Shown here piece by piece: positions 39,501 through 47,179 of a stretch of DNA of 64,000 bases (positions are counted from its first letter, which is position 1; each line of letters begins with the position of its first letter). The position numbers and the translations under genes were made by a program. This DNA comes from Flavobacterium sp. 123 (GTDB taxonomy: Bacteria > Bacteroidota > Bacteroidia > Flavobacteriales > Flavobacteriaceae). Under the pieces are notes generated by a model. The model did no database searches, had not been told where the DNA came from, and saw only the letters and a list, made by a program, of their open reading frames with translations. Location: assembly GCF_003634825.1 (NCBI RefSeq), contig NZ_RBXD01000001.1, forward strand, positions 456,501-520,500, written 5' to 3'.

Positions 39501-42500
39501 TTGGTTAAAATCTCTTTTGTTGCCTCTGCGGCTGTTGCTCTTGTTACTTCTGCAGCTAAGTTAGTTGTCAAAGTTCCTTCGGCTGTTGTAGCTCGTGTAA
39601 CTTCTGTTGCCAAATTAGTTGTCAATGTAGCATCTGCAGCTGATCTTGTTGTAGCTTCGCTTGCTAAATTGGTTGTTAAAGTCGTATCTGCTGTACCTCT
39701 GGTTGTAGCCTCAGTAGCAATTGCTGTTGTATTTACTGCTTCGGCTGCTGTAGCTCTTGCTACTTCTGTTGCCAATGCTGTTGATCCTGTTGATGCACTA
39801 GCATCAACATAGGTTTTAACCGATTTTACACTCGGGTATTTTGTATCTGATGCAGCATCAGTTACAATACTTACACTTTTGTTTGCAAGATTTTCTTTTA
39901 ATAAATCAGCATTAGTTCTAGCAGTAACTTCTGTTGTTAAATCTGTTCTTAAAACTCCTTCGGCATTGATTGCTCTGGTAGTTTCATTTGATAAAGCAGT
40001 GCTTATTGTTCCTTCAGCTGTTGTAGCTCTGGTGGTTTCAGCAGCTAAATTGTCCGTTAAGACTACATCTGCAGCTGCTCTTGTAGTAGCTTCAGCTGTT
40101 AAATTAGTAGTCAATGTGCTTTCGGCTGTTTGAGCTCTATTTTTTTCTGTTGCAATAGCTGTTGCATTTACACCCTCAGCTGTTGTAGCTCTGGTGATTT
40201 CTGTAGTTAAATTTTCAGAAATATTATTCTCTGCTGCTATAGCTCTAGTTCTTTCTGTATTCAAGTCAGTTGTTGCTGCAGATGTACTGGCATCAACATA
40301 AGTTTTAACCGATTTTACACTTGAGTATTTAACATCTGAATCTCCATCAGTAGTTACACTTACACTTTTGTTTGCAAGATTTTCTTTTAATAAATCAGCA
40401 TTGGTTCTGTTAGTTGCTTCCGTTGATATAGATGTAGTCAAAACTCCTTCGGCATTGATTGCTCTGGTAGTTTCATTTGATAAAGCAGTACTTATTGTTC
40501 CTTCTTCATTAATCGCTCTTGTTGTTTCAGCAGCTAAATTGTCCGTTAAGACTACATCTGCAGCTGATCTTGTAGTAGCTTCAGCTGTTAAATTAGTAGT
40601 CAATGTGCTTTCGGCTGTTTGAGCTCTTCCTTTTTCTGTTGCAATAGCTGTTGCATTTACACCCTCAGCTGTTGTAGCTCTGGTGATTTCTGTAGTTAAA
40701 TTTTCAGAAATATTATTCTCTGCTGCTATAGCTCTAGTTCTTTCTGTATTCAAGTCAGTTGTTGCTGCAGATGTACTGGCATCAACATAAGTTTTAACCG
40801 ATTTTACACTTGAGTATTTAACATCTGAATCTCCATCAGTAGTTACACTTACACTTTTGTTTGCAAGATTTTCTTTTAATAAATCAGCATTGGTTCTGTT
40901 AGTTGCTTCCGTTGATATAGATGTAGTCAAAACTCCTTCGGCATTGATTGCTCTGGTAGTTTCATTTGATAAAGCAGTACTTATTGTTCCTTCTTCATTA
41001 ATCGCTCTTGTTGTTTCAGCAGCTAAATTGTCCGTTAAGACTACATCTGCAGCTGATCTTGTAGTAGCTTCAGCTGTTAAATTAGTAGTCAATGTGCTTT
41101 CGGCTGTTTGAGCTCTTCCTTTTTCTGTTGCAATAGCTGTTGCATTTACACCCTCAGCTGTTGTAGCTCTGGTGATTTCTGTAGTTAAATTTTCAGAAAT
41201 GTTATTCTCTGCTGCTATAGCTCTAGTTCTTTCTGTATTCAAGTCTGTTGTTGCTGCAGATGTACTGGCATCAACATAAGTTTTAACCGATTTTACACTT
41301 GAGTATTTAACATCTGAATCTCCATCAGTAGTTACACTTACACTTTTGTTTGCAAGATTTTCTTTTAATAAATCAGCATTGGTTCTGTTAGTTGCTTCCG
41401 TTGATATAGATGTAGTCAAAACTCCTTCGGCATTGATTGCTCTGGTAGTTTCGTTTGATAAAGCAGTACTTATTGTTCCTTCTTCATTAATCGCTCTTGT
41501 TGTTTCAGCAGCTAAATTGTCCGTTAAGACTACATCTGCAGCTGATCTTGTAGTAGCTTCAGCTGTTAAATTAGTAGTCAATGTGCTTTCGGCTGTTTGA
41601 GCTCTTCCTTTTTCTGTTGCAATAGCTGTTGCATTTACACCCTCAGCTGTTGTAGCTCTGGTGATTTCTGTAGTTAAATTTTCAGAAATGTTATTCTCTG
41701 CTGCTATAGCTCTAGTTCTTTCTGTATTCAAGTCTGTTGTTGCTGCAGATGTACTGGCATCAACATAAGTTTTAACCGATTTTACACTTGAGTATTTAAC
41801 ATCTGAATCTCCATCAGTAGTTACACTTACACTTTTGTTTGCAAGATTTTCTTTTAATAAATCAGCATTAGTTCTAGCAGTAACTTCTGTTGTTAAATCT
41901 GTTCTTAAAACTCCTTCGGCATTGATTGCTCTGGTAGTTTCGTTTGATAAAGCAGTACTTATTGTTCCTTCTTCATTAATCGCTCTTGTTGTTTCAGCAG
42001 CTAAATTGTCCGTTAAGACTACATCTGCAGCTGATCTTGTAGTAGCTTCAGCTGTTAAATTAGTAGTCAATGTGCTTTCGGCTGTTTGAGCTCTTCCTTT
42101 TTCTGTTGCAATAGCTGTTGCATTTACACCCTCAGCTGTTGTAGCTCTGGTGATTTCTGTGGTTAAATTTTCAGAAATGTTATTCTCTGCTGCTATAGCT
42201 CTAGTTCTTTCTGTATTCAAGTCTGTTGTTGCTGCAGATGTACTGGCATCAACATAAGTTTTAACCGATTTTACACTTGGATATTTAACATCTGAGTCAC
42301 TATCCATCAAAATACTAGTGCTTTTATTAACCAATACTTCTTTAGTTAATTCTATCGCTTTCGCTCTTGTTACCTCTGCTGCTAAATTGTCTGTCAATCT
42401 ACCTTCGGCTATAGTTGCTCTTGAAACCTCAGCAGCTAAATTTAATACCAAATTTGCATCTGCAATTTCTCTGGATGTAATCTCAGCAGTCAACTCTGTA

Positions 42501-43471
42501 GACAGGTTTTTTTCAGCAGCCGTTGCTCTATTAACTTCTACCAACAAAGCATTGGCTCCAGTTGTCATATTCGTGTCTACATACGATTTAACAGATTTTA
42601 CTGTTGGATATTTCACATCTGAATTTCCATCTATAACAACACTGGAACTTTTATTTACCAAATCTTCTTTAGTAGCTTCAGCCCCAACGGCTCTACTTAT
42701 TTCGGTATTTAAATTAGTTGTCAATGTTTGCTCTTCATTAGAAGCTCTAGCTACCTCCTCTGCTAATGCTTGAGAACCAATTGCTGAATTTGCATCAACA
42801 TATGTTTTAATCGCATTTACAGTTGGATATTTTGTATTAGACTGACCATCAATTATAATATCAGTACTTTTATTAGTCAAATCTTCTTTTAAATTTAATG
42901 CCGTTTGATTAGCAATACTTACAGGCTTATTTATATCACTTGTATTATCTACATTTTCAAGACCAAGATTTGTCTTTGCACCAACAACTGTAATAGCATT
43001 TGTTCCTCCATTTTCTATTGGGACAATACCAGTAACATTTTCGGCATTTTTTGCAGAAAATGCAAAAGGTACATAAGTTAAAGGTTGGTCACTTATTTCA
43101 ACAAAATTTAAGCATTGACCATTTATATCTAATGCTACTTTCAGATTTTTTTTGTTAACATCCCAGTATATGTCTGAAAATGTAGATGCATATCCTGCTG
43201 ATTGATTTCCAGAACCGATAATGGTATTCACCATACCAAATTCATCTGTCGTAACATTTATAGTTTCTTGATATTCCGTTCTAAAGGTTGCGTCAACAAT
43301 TGTAAATCGTAAACAAATGTCTTTATTTGCTAGTGGAGCACTAGAATTATCAACTCCAGGAACTTTTTCTCCATTTGGATCTAATATAACTGCTTGATAC
43401 GTTATACCATTTGTTTGAGAATAAATTGCTGATGAAATAAATAGAAGTAAAAGTAAAGTTATCTTTTTCAT
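36593..43471 (-). CDS. Giant fibre-like surface protein with modular helical stalk (2292 residues)
   Basis: Signal peptide 1-18. An N-terminal beta-domain (about 19-145) contains NGITYQAVILDPNG and TTDEFGMVNTIIG. A tail-fibre-like segment, LGLENVDNTSDINKPVS, follows. The stalk (about 185-1960) is built from modules of one 37-residue linker (NKSVSIVTDAASD...YPSVKSVKTYVDA) plus n copies of an 18-residue helical repeat (such as TNLATEVTRATTAEGTLT), with n = 2, 4, 7x5, 5x5 and 3. Then come an NGGTGSSTKSFVDLTTAQT module, about nine 17-residue NTAxGxxAL repeats (2017-2165) and a C-terminal beta-domain ending VQFDYYY. There is no recognisable T9SS sorting domain, although it sits two bases after a barrel-like gene. 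The repeats resemble phage tail fibres and trimeric autotransporter stalks. Predicted adhesin fibre; its export route is unknown. Confidence 0.8.
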   Translation of the reverse strand: MKKITLLLLLFISSAIYSQTNGITYQAVILDPNGEKVPGVDNSSAPLANKDICLRFTIVDATFRTEYQETINVTTDEFGMVNTIIGSGNQSAGYASTFSDIYWDVNKKNLKVALDINGQCLNFVEISDQPLTYVPFAFSAKNAENVTGIVPIENGGTNAITVVGAKTNLGLENVDNTSDINKPVSIANQTALNLKEDLTNKSTDIIIDGQSNTKYPTVNAIKTYVDANSAIGSQALAEEVARASNEEQTLTTNLNTEISRAVGAEATKEDLVNKSSSVVIDGNSDVKYPTVKSVKSYVDTNMTTGANALLVEVNRATAAEKNLSTELTAEITSREIADANLVLNLAAEVSRATIAEGRLTDNLAAEVTRAKAIELTKEVLVNKSTSILMDSDSDVKYPSVKSVKTYVDASTSAATTDLNTERTRAIAAENNISENLTTEITRATTAEGVNATAIATEKGRAQTAESTLTTNLTAEATTRSAADVVLTDNLAAETTRAINEEGTISTALSNETTRAINAEGVLRTDLTTEVTARTNADLLKENLANKSVSVTTDGDSDVKYSSVKSVKTYVDASTSAATTDLNTERTRAIAAENNISENLTTEITRATTAEGVNATAIATEKGRAQTAESTLTTNLTAEATTRSAADVVLTDNLAAETTRAINEEGTISTALSNETTRAINAEGVLTTSISTEATNRTNADLLKENLANKSVSVTTDGDSDVKYSSVKSVKTYVDASTSAATTDLNTERTRAIAAENNISENLTTEITRATTAEGVNATAIATEKGRAQTAESTLTTNLTAEATTRSAADVVLTDNLAAETTRAINEEGTISTALSNETTRAINAEGVLTTSISTEATNRTNADLLKENLANKSVSVTTDGDSDVKYSSVKSVKTYVDASTSAATTDLNTERTRAIAAENNISENLTTEITRATTAEGVNATAIATEKGRAQTAESTLTTNLTAEATTRSAADVVLTDNLAAETTRAINEEGTISTALSNETTRAINAEGVLTTSISTEATNRTNADLLKENLANKSVSVTTDGDSDVKYSSVKSVKTYVDASTSAATTDLNTERTRAIAAENNISENLTTEITRATTAEGVNATAIATEKNRAQTAESTLTTNLTAEATTRAAADVVLTDNLAAETTRATTAEGTISTALSNETTRAINAEGVLRTDLTTEVTARTNADLLKENLANKSVSIVTDAASDTKYPSVKSVKTYVDASASTGSTALATEVARATAAEAVNTTAIATEATTRGTADTTLTTNLASEATTRSAADATLTTNLATEVTRATTAEGTLTTNLAAEVTRATAAEATKEILTNKSVSIVTDAASDTKYPSVKSVKTYVDASASTGSTALATEVARATAAEAVNTTAIATEATTRGTADTTLTTNLASEATTRSAADATLTTNLATEVTRATTAEGTLTTNLAAEITRATAAEATKEILTNKSVSIVTDAASDTKYPSVKSVKTYVDASASTGSTALATEVARATAAEAVNTTAIATEATTRGTADTTLTTNLASEATTRSASDATLTTNLATEVTRATTAEGTLTTNLTAEITRATAAEATKEILTNKSVSIVTDAASDTKYPSVKSVKTYVDASASTGSTALATEVARATAAEAVNTTAIATEATTRGTADTTLTTNLASEATTRSASDATLTTNLATEVTRATTAEGTLTTNLTAEVTRATAAEATKEILTNKSVSIVTDAASDTKYPSVKSVKTYVDASASTGSTALATEVARATAAEAVNTTAIATEATTRGTADTTLTTNLASEATTRSAADATLTTNLATEVTRATTAEGTLTTNLAAEITRATAAEATKEILTNKSVSIVTDAASDTKYPSVKSVKTYVDGAIAGLTDTSALITAETSRATAAESTITSNLNTEKSNRILGDNTSATNLQTEVDRAIAAEATKEILINKSTNITTDAASDTKYPSVKSVKTYVDAQVTSGTATNVSGIVAIANGGTGSSTKSFVDLTTAQTVAGVKTFSNNAIISGVNVGSGAGTGVENTALGSSALANNTTGTRNTATGLGALQANTSSTQNTANGFYALKSNTTGFNNTAFGAQSLQLNIGGNDNTGSGYLSLTNNTSGIFNSANGSKALFGNTTGNYNTAVGNIALLTNTTGIGNSALGSGADVASANLTNATAIGYNSSVATSNTVQLGNTSVTSINTSAKITSGAVTYPNTDGTTGQVLITDGSGTIAWGSPAATVREVADEFTATAAQVSFALTQTPSANSKVKMYINGVRISNTAYSISGSTLTYIPANNGTYALAGTERVQFDYYY
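36978..37423 (-). repeat. 17-codon tandem repeats (NTAxGxxALxxNTTGxx)
   Basis: About nine degenerate 51-base units encoding 17-residue repeats with fixed Asn-Thr-Ala and Gly positions, predicted to form a beta-roll head near the C-terminus of the fibre. Related units occur in the protein at 30411-32045. Confidence 0.85.
37974..39878 (-). repeat. Five tandem 381-base repeats
   Basis: Five near-identical copies (periods begin at 37974, 38355, 38736, 39117 and 39498). Each encodes 127 residues: a 37-residue linker plus five 18-residue helical units (111 + 5 x 54 = 381). Copies differ by only a few bases, for example gcggct or gctgct and gcagct or gaagct. Confidence 0.95.
39879..42323 (-). repeat. 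Five tandem 489-base repeats
   Basis: Five near-identical copies (periods begin at 39879, 40368, 40857, 41346 and 41835). Each encodes 163 residues: a 37-residue linker plus seven 18-residue units (111 + 7 x 54 = 489). The outer two copies share one variant of the last helical unit and the inner three share another, giving an A-B-B-B-A order. Confidence 0.95.
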
Positions 43472-43473
43472 AA

Positions 43474-44094
43474 TTATTTTTTATTGATATTAAAATGTAT
43501 ACCAAATAGAATTTGATTGGTATTAAATGATAATTTTTGCGGAGAGAGATTAAATGGATTTAAGCTTTTTGAAAAACCATATCCCAGGCTTAAATAACCA
43601 TAATCATTTAATTTGTATCTAGTCTGAAGTCTAATAAATGATAATAAAAGCATTCCTGAAAATTCATCTTGAGTTTTCAAATCATTTACAGCCCCATTTA
43701 TAGTTTGCTTTCCATAAATTATAGTAGAAAAATTTAAACCACCATTTACTAATAATTGAAAATTAGTCGAAATTGGATAATTATAACTTATACCATTTTG
43801 AACTCCAACATATTTAGAATCCCAGCTGTAGCTGCTTACAGAAGATCCAGCTATAGCATTATAATCATCCAATGTTAAACTAATAGCATACGATACTTTT
43901 GGATATTTCAAAGGAATTGAATATCCTATTTCATAAGTAGAACCTGTTCCAACTTGAAGTTTAGTGGTCATAGATTCACCCGATGTTTTAAAAATATATT
44001 TAGTGAAATTATTCCCAGTCAAAAAATATGCCTCTTGGGAAAATAACTGAAAAGACGTAATTAGAGTAGCAATCAGTAGATAGTTTTTCATCAT
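43474..44094 (-). CDS. Small outer-membrane beta-barrel-like protein
   Basis: 206 residues; two adjacent ATGs (44094, 44091) can start it. A signal peptide ends near LFSQ (about residue 20). The rest alternates hydrophobic and polar residues in strands separated by short turns and ends in a strand-like NQILFGIHFNINKK. This fits an eight-stranded outer-membrane barrel. I do not recognise a family; it is shorter than PorP/SprF proteins (about 300 residues). Its first ATG overlaps the stop of the upstream T9SS gene (ATGA), and its stop is two bases before the giant fibre gene, so the three are translationally coupled. It could anchor or export the fibre. Confidence 0.65.
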   Translation of the reverse strand: MMKNYLLIATLITSFQLFSQEAYFLTGNNFTKYIFKTSGESMTTKLQVGTGSTYEIGYSIPLKYPKVSYAISLTLDDYNAIAGSSVSSYSWDSKYVGVQNGISYNYPISTNFQLLVNGGLNFSTIIYGKQTINGAVNDLKTQDEFSGMLLLSFIRLQTRYKLNDYGYLSLGYGFSKSLNPFNLSPQKLSFNTNQILFGIHFNINKK

Positions 44095-44573
44095 TTTTTA
44101 ATAATTTTAGTATAATAATTCAGGTTGGCAGTACTTAATCGTACCAGATATTCAGAAGAGGATAAAGTTGTCAAATCAATAGTTAGAATTGTACTATCCG
44201 CTTTTTTCTTTTGTTCATAAACCAAACGCCCCAATATGTCAAAAATGTAAACAGATATAACATCAGTAATGGGCTTTGAAAACTGAAAATTTACACTTGT
44301 TGTAAATGGATTTGGATAAGTAATAGTCTTGATATCCTCAACAGAATCAATTTTATTAGAAGCAATGTATTTGCCCCATAAACTTTGTTGAAATCCTTGT
44401 ATGACAACATACTTCTCGTTTGAAGAACTTCCAGTTATGCTCTGCTGACCAACAGTTTGCTTAACAAATAAGCCATTTGGTGCTTTTGTTGTTTGACCCT
44501 GAGAAGAAAGCATTTGATGATGCAAAACTTGTCCGTGGAAAGTGATTGAAAAAAGTAATATTAGGTACTTCAT
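44091..44573 (-). CDS. Short T9SS-sorted secreted protein, first gene of the fibre operon
   Basis: 160 residues from ATG 44573 (MKYLILLFSITFHGQ, signal peptide); an upstream in-frame ATG would add five residues. The middle segment (LFVKQTVGQQSITGS ... VVIQGFQQSLW) is a pattern often found before fibre-like genes in Bacteroidota. The last 75 residues (TITYPNPFTTSVNFQF ... IFDILGRLVYEQ ... YYTKIIKK) form a type A T9SS C-terminal domain. The protein should therefore be exported through T9SS and attached to the surface. It is coupled to the barrel gene by a four-base overlap. Confidence 0.8.
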   Translation of the reverse strand: MKYLILLFSITFHGQVLHHQMLSSQGQTTKAPNGLFVKQTVGQQSITGSSSNEKYVVIQGFQQSLWGKYIASNKIDSVEDIKTITYPNPFTTSVNFQFSKPITDVISVYIFDILGRLVYEQKKKADSTILTIDLTTLSSSEYLVRLSTANLNYYTKIIKK

Positions 44574-44895
44574 GAATTTTTTTGGCAATGGTACTATTTT
44601 TTTTAAATATTATTTTTTCCTTGTCAAAAAGCATGAAGAATATGAGCTTATTAGTAACAACTTCCCAGTTTTCATTAACTCAAATTTTCTATTAAAAAAG
44701 ATTGTTTTTGGAATAAAAAAGAATGAATAAAGGTATAGACTACTAAAAATATAAATTTATAAAGCAAATATTTTCATTAATTAGTAACTATCTAAAAGAA
44801 CCTATTATTTTATACTAATTTTGATTTTCGGCAAAAGCTACAACCTATATTTTGGTTTATTTACAATATAAATTATCTAACATCGAATTATAAAA
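44574..44895. other. 322-base divergent regulatory region
   Basis: The gap between the fibre operon and the AraC-type regulator. It is very AT-rich, with TAATTTTG at 44816-44823 on the plus strand and no perfect -7 element for the minus-strand operon, which suggests the operon needs an activator. A short plus-strand open frame here (44542-44730) overlaps the signal-peptide region of the operon and is not believed. Confidence 0.5.
44816..44823 (+). promoter_or_regulatory. -7 element TAATTTTG
   Basis: A perfect TAnnTTTG match, 72 bases before the AraC-type gene. Confidence 0.4.
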
Positions 44896-46062
44896 ATGAT
44901 ACTAAATTTAATCCTTTTAATTACTGGTTTAACTGGCTTTGTTACGGCTGCATTAGTATCCAAAAATCACAAATTAAATAGTACAATGAATATTTATATT
45001 ATCTTAATAATCATAGCGATTTCAATTCGTTATTTTTTATTAGGTTTAGTATATTTTACATCAGACGAATCGTTTAAATCTTTTTGCTTGAGATATTCAA
45101 ATTTTGCATTAATAATAATTCCTCTTTTTTATCTGTATTTCAAAAATTTATCTAGTAGTAACAAAGCATTCAAAAAGAAAGAATTTCTACATATCATTTT
45201 TCCGATATCCTTTTTTATTTTTATAGTCAATCTCCACCATTTCAAAATCGATTATAAAGGAATTAATTTAGTGCTCTACCTCATATTTTTCATGTATTCC
45301 GTACTTTATACCATCCTTTGTTATAAGTTACTAAAACAGAATATTTGGGTAAAAAAAGGCGCACTTAAACTAGTCAAAAAACAAAATATAATAAACAGTA
45401 AATGGACTTATTTTCTATTTTTTGCAATTGTGATTATAGTAATACGCCTTCTTGTAGCCATATTTTATGAATTGCAAAATGAAAACAATATGAGAGGATT
45501 TAGTTTTCAATGGATTTCAGCGATGATTTGGCTTCTTGTTTTATTTAAAATATTAGTATCCCCAGAAATACTTTATGGGTACACTATGATTCATAAAAAA
45601 ATTGATAAAAACAGAAATGAAAATTTAGCCTTAAATCATATCTGGGATATAAATCCAAAAGTCGAAATAAATAATTTAAAACATATACAATTAAGAAATA
45701 AGATAGAGCCTAATATTTTAACATACATTGAAGAAATAGAAAAAATTTCTATTTCTAAAACTGTCTTTAGAGATCCAACAATAACAATTGTAGATCTAGC
45801 TAATAAGTTAGGCATACCTAAAAGCCATATTTCCTATTTATTCAAATACCATTGCACAATTTCATTTTCTGAATATAAAAAAATGGTGCGGATTCAAGAT
45901 GCAATAAAACTTATAAACAAGGATTTTCTTAAAGAGAATACCTTAGATTATTTATCTAAGAAAGTAGGCTTTCTTTCTTATAATTCATTCTTTACAGGTT
46001 TCAAAGAAATCTCAGGTACTTCTCCATTTGAATATTGCAATACAGATAAAAGAGAAATTTAA
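44896..46062 (+). CDS. Membrane-bound AraC-family transcriptional regulator
   Basis: 388 residues. The N-terminal 230 residues contain about seven hydrophobic helices (for example 1-20, 33-53, 67-83, 97-112, 120-142, 172-190 and 205-220). The C-terminal 110 residues are an AraC-type double helix-turn-helix: ITIVDLANKLGIPKSHISYLF is helix set one and LDYLSKKVGFLSYNSFFTGFKE with GTSPFEY is set two. This 7TM-AraC layout is common in Bacteroidota. It is transcribed divergently from the fibre operon, which makes it the likely local regulator responding to a membrane or envelope signal. Confidence 0.88.
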   Translation: MILNLILLITGLTGFVTAALVSKNHKLNSTMNIYIILIIIAISIRYFLLGLVYFTSDESFKSFCLRYSNFALIIIPLFYLYFKNLSSSNKAFKKKEFLHIIFPISFFIFIVNLHHFKIDYKGINLVLYLIFFMYSVLYTILCYKLLKQNIWVKKGALKLVKKQNIINSKWTYFLFFAIVIIVIRLLVAIFYELQNENNMRGFSFQWISAMIWLLVLFKILVSPEILYGYTMIHKKIDKNRNENLALNHIWDINPKVEINNLKHIQLRNKIEPNILTYIEEIEKISISKTVFRDPTITIVDLANKLGIPKSHISYLFKYHCTISFSEYKKMVRIQDAIKLINKDFLKENTLDYLSKKVGFLSYNSFFTGFKEISGTSPFEYCNTDKREI

Positions 46063-46183
46063 TTTCTAAATTCTTTTTATTCCAAAGTAATACAAAGCAA
46101 TGATAAAAAGTGATTAAAATATATTGTAATTGGGGTTTTAAACCCATTTTTCAATAAATGGAATACAAGCACAACACCAACTT

Positions 46184-46873
46184 CTACTCTTTAATCATAA
46201 TTATTGAACCTTTAAATCCTGCAGCTAGATTATCCCAGAAATTATTAGTTATCAAATTATTCTTATCATCATAAATTTGGATTTCGGCAGTATTTCCTCC
46301 ACTTGTACCTGTATTTAAAGCCTCAAATTCAACTTTATTAATTCCTGGATTCAGGACTATTTTAATCTCTTTTAAGGTTCCTTCTAAAAATAACTCTGAC
46401 CGAATAACATTATAATTCTGATATACTCTAAGCAAATCTCCATCTACATAAATGTAATCCCGATACTTTACAATTAAATATTCTGATTTAGTTTTATAAT
46501 CCCCAAAATCAAAATTCTTTTTGAGCAGCGGCGCATTGTTTTCATTCAATGTTTTATTTAAATCTGCCACCATCTTTTCCTTATAAACATCACCAGGATT
46601 AACAAAATCATTTTTTTTAATCATCGAAAAAGGTTTGCTTTCCGTTAATTGATAGGATTTATTAGTATTTTGATTTAAAACAGATGGATTTTTAAAAACA
46701 TTTGGACTCTTTATTGACGGAATATCCTTGCTTGCTGGAGGAATAACTTTTTTTGGTGTTGCTGGAAATTTAACAGGCGGAATCGCTTTAAATTTAGAAC
46801 TAAATTCACTTTGAGCATTCCCATTAAATGCGAAACTAATAATACAAATAAATAATAATAAAGCCTGTTTCAT
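46184..46873 (-). CDS. Secreted protein of unknown function
   Basis: 229 residues. A signal peptide ends near NAQ (residue 21). A Pro/Lys-rich linker (about 28-70) is followed by a C-terminal beta-domain (about 130-229) with YLIVKYRDYIYVDGDLLRVYQN and INKVEFEALNTGTSGGNTAEI. The latter looks like a small beta-sandwich, perhaps for binding at the cell surface. I do not recognise the family. It is convergent with the AraC gene and has its own promoter. Confidence 0.6.
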   Translation of the reverse strand: MKQALLLFICIISFAFNGNAQSEFSSKFKAIPPVKFPATPKKVIPPASKDIPSIKSPNVFKNPSVLNQNTNKSYQLTESKPFSMIKKNDFVNPGDVYKEKMVADLNKTLNENNAPLLKKNFDFGDYKTKSEYLIVKYRDYIYVDGDLLRVYQNYNVIRSELFLEGTLKEIKIVLNPGINKVEFEALNTGTSGGNTAEIQIYDDKNNLITNNFWDNLAAGFKGSIIMIKE

Positions 46874-47179
46874 ATTATATAAATAGTGATTAATCTATTT
46901 TGATTTATTCAAACAAAAATCATACTACAAAAAGCAAAAATAGTATAATTATGCAGCAAGCATCCTTAATTAGAAATTTCTTAACAAAACATATAGCCAT
47001 TTTTACAGAAACAAAAATTTAACAAATACATTTTATAGCGCTTACTATTTAACCTTTTTTAACCTTAAATGCGGTGCATTATTCTGCTATTTTTTATAAA
47101 TTGCGAAAATTAAATCGCAATAATAATTCTGATTTAATGACTTAAAAACCAGTTTAAAATAAAATTTAAAAAAAATAAA
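46874..47179. other. 306-base divergent intergenic region
   Basis: AT-rich; it contains the promoter element for the minus-strand gene. I see no small gene, hairpin with a T-run or known RNA motif, and no clear TAnnTTTG for ridA. Confidence 0.5.
46935..46942 (-). promoter_or_regulatory. -7 element TATTTTTG
   Basis: A minus-strand TAnnTTTG match, 61 bases before the ATG at 46873. Confidence 0.45.

Noticed and set aside
37974..42323. A CRISPR-like array, because of regular tandem repeats
   Set aside because: The repeats are 381 and 489 bases, lie in one coding frame, and have no unique spacers of 30-40 bases and no cas genes.
37419..42773. A ladder of plus-strand open frames of 84-162 codons opposite the giant fibre gene
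   Set aside because: They repeat with the 381- and 489-base periods and translate to Ala/Val/Ser-rich sequence. They are antisense shadows of a gene with a signal peptide and domain structure on the minus strand.
36593..43471. Prophage tail-fibre gene, hence a prophage in the window
   Set aside because: The tail-fibre-like segments occur with a Sec signal peptide, a T9SS neighbour and a barrel-like neighbour; no capsid, terminase, portal, integrase or lysis gene is present.
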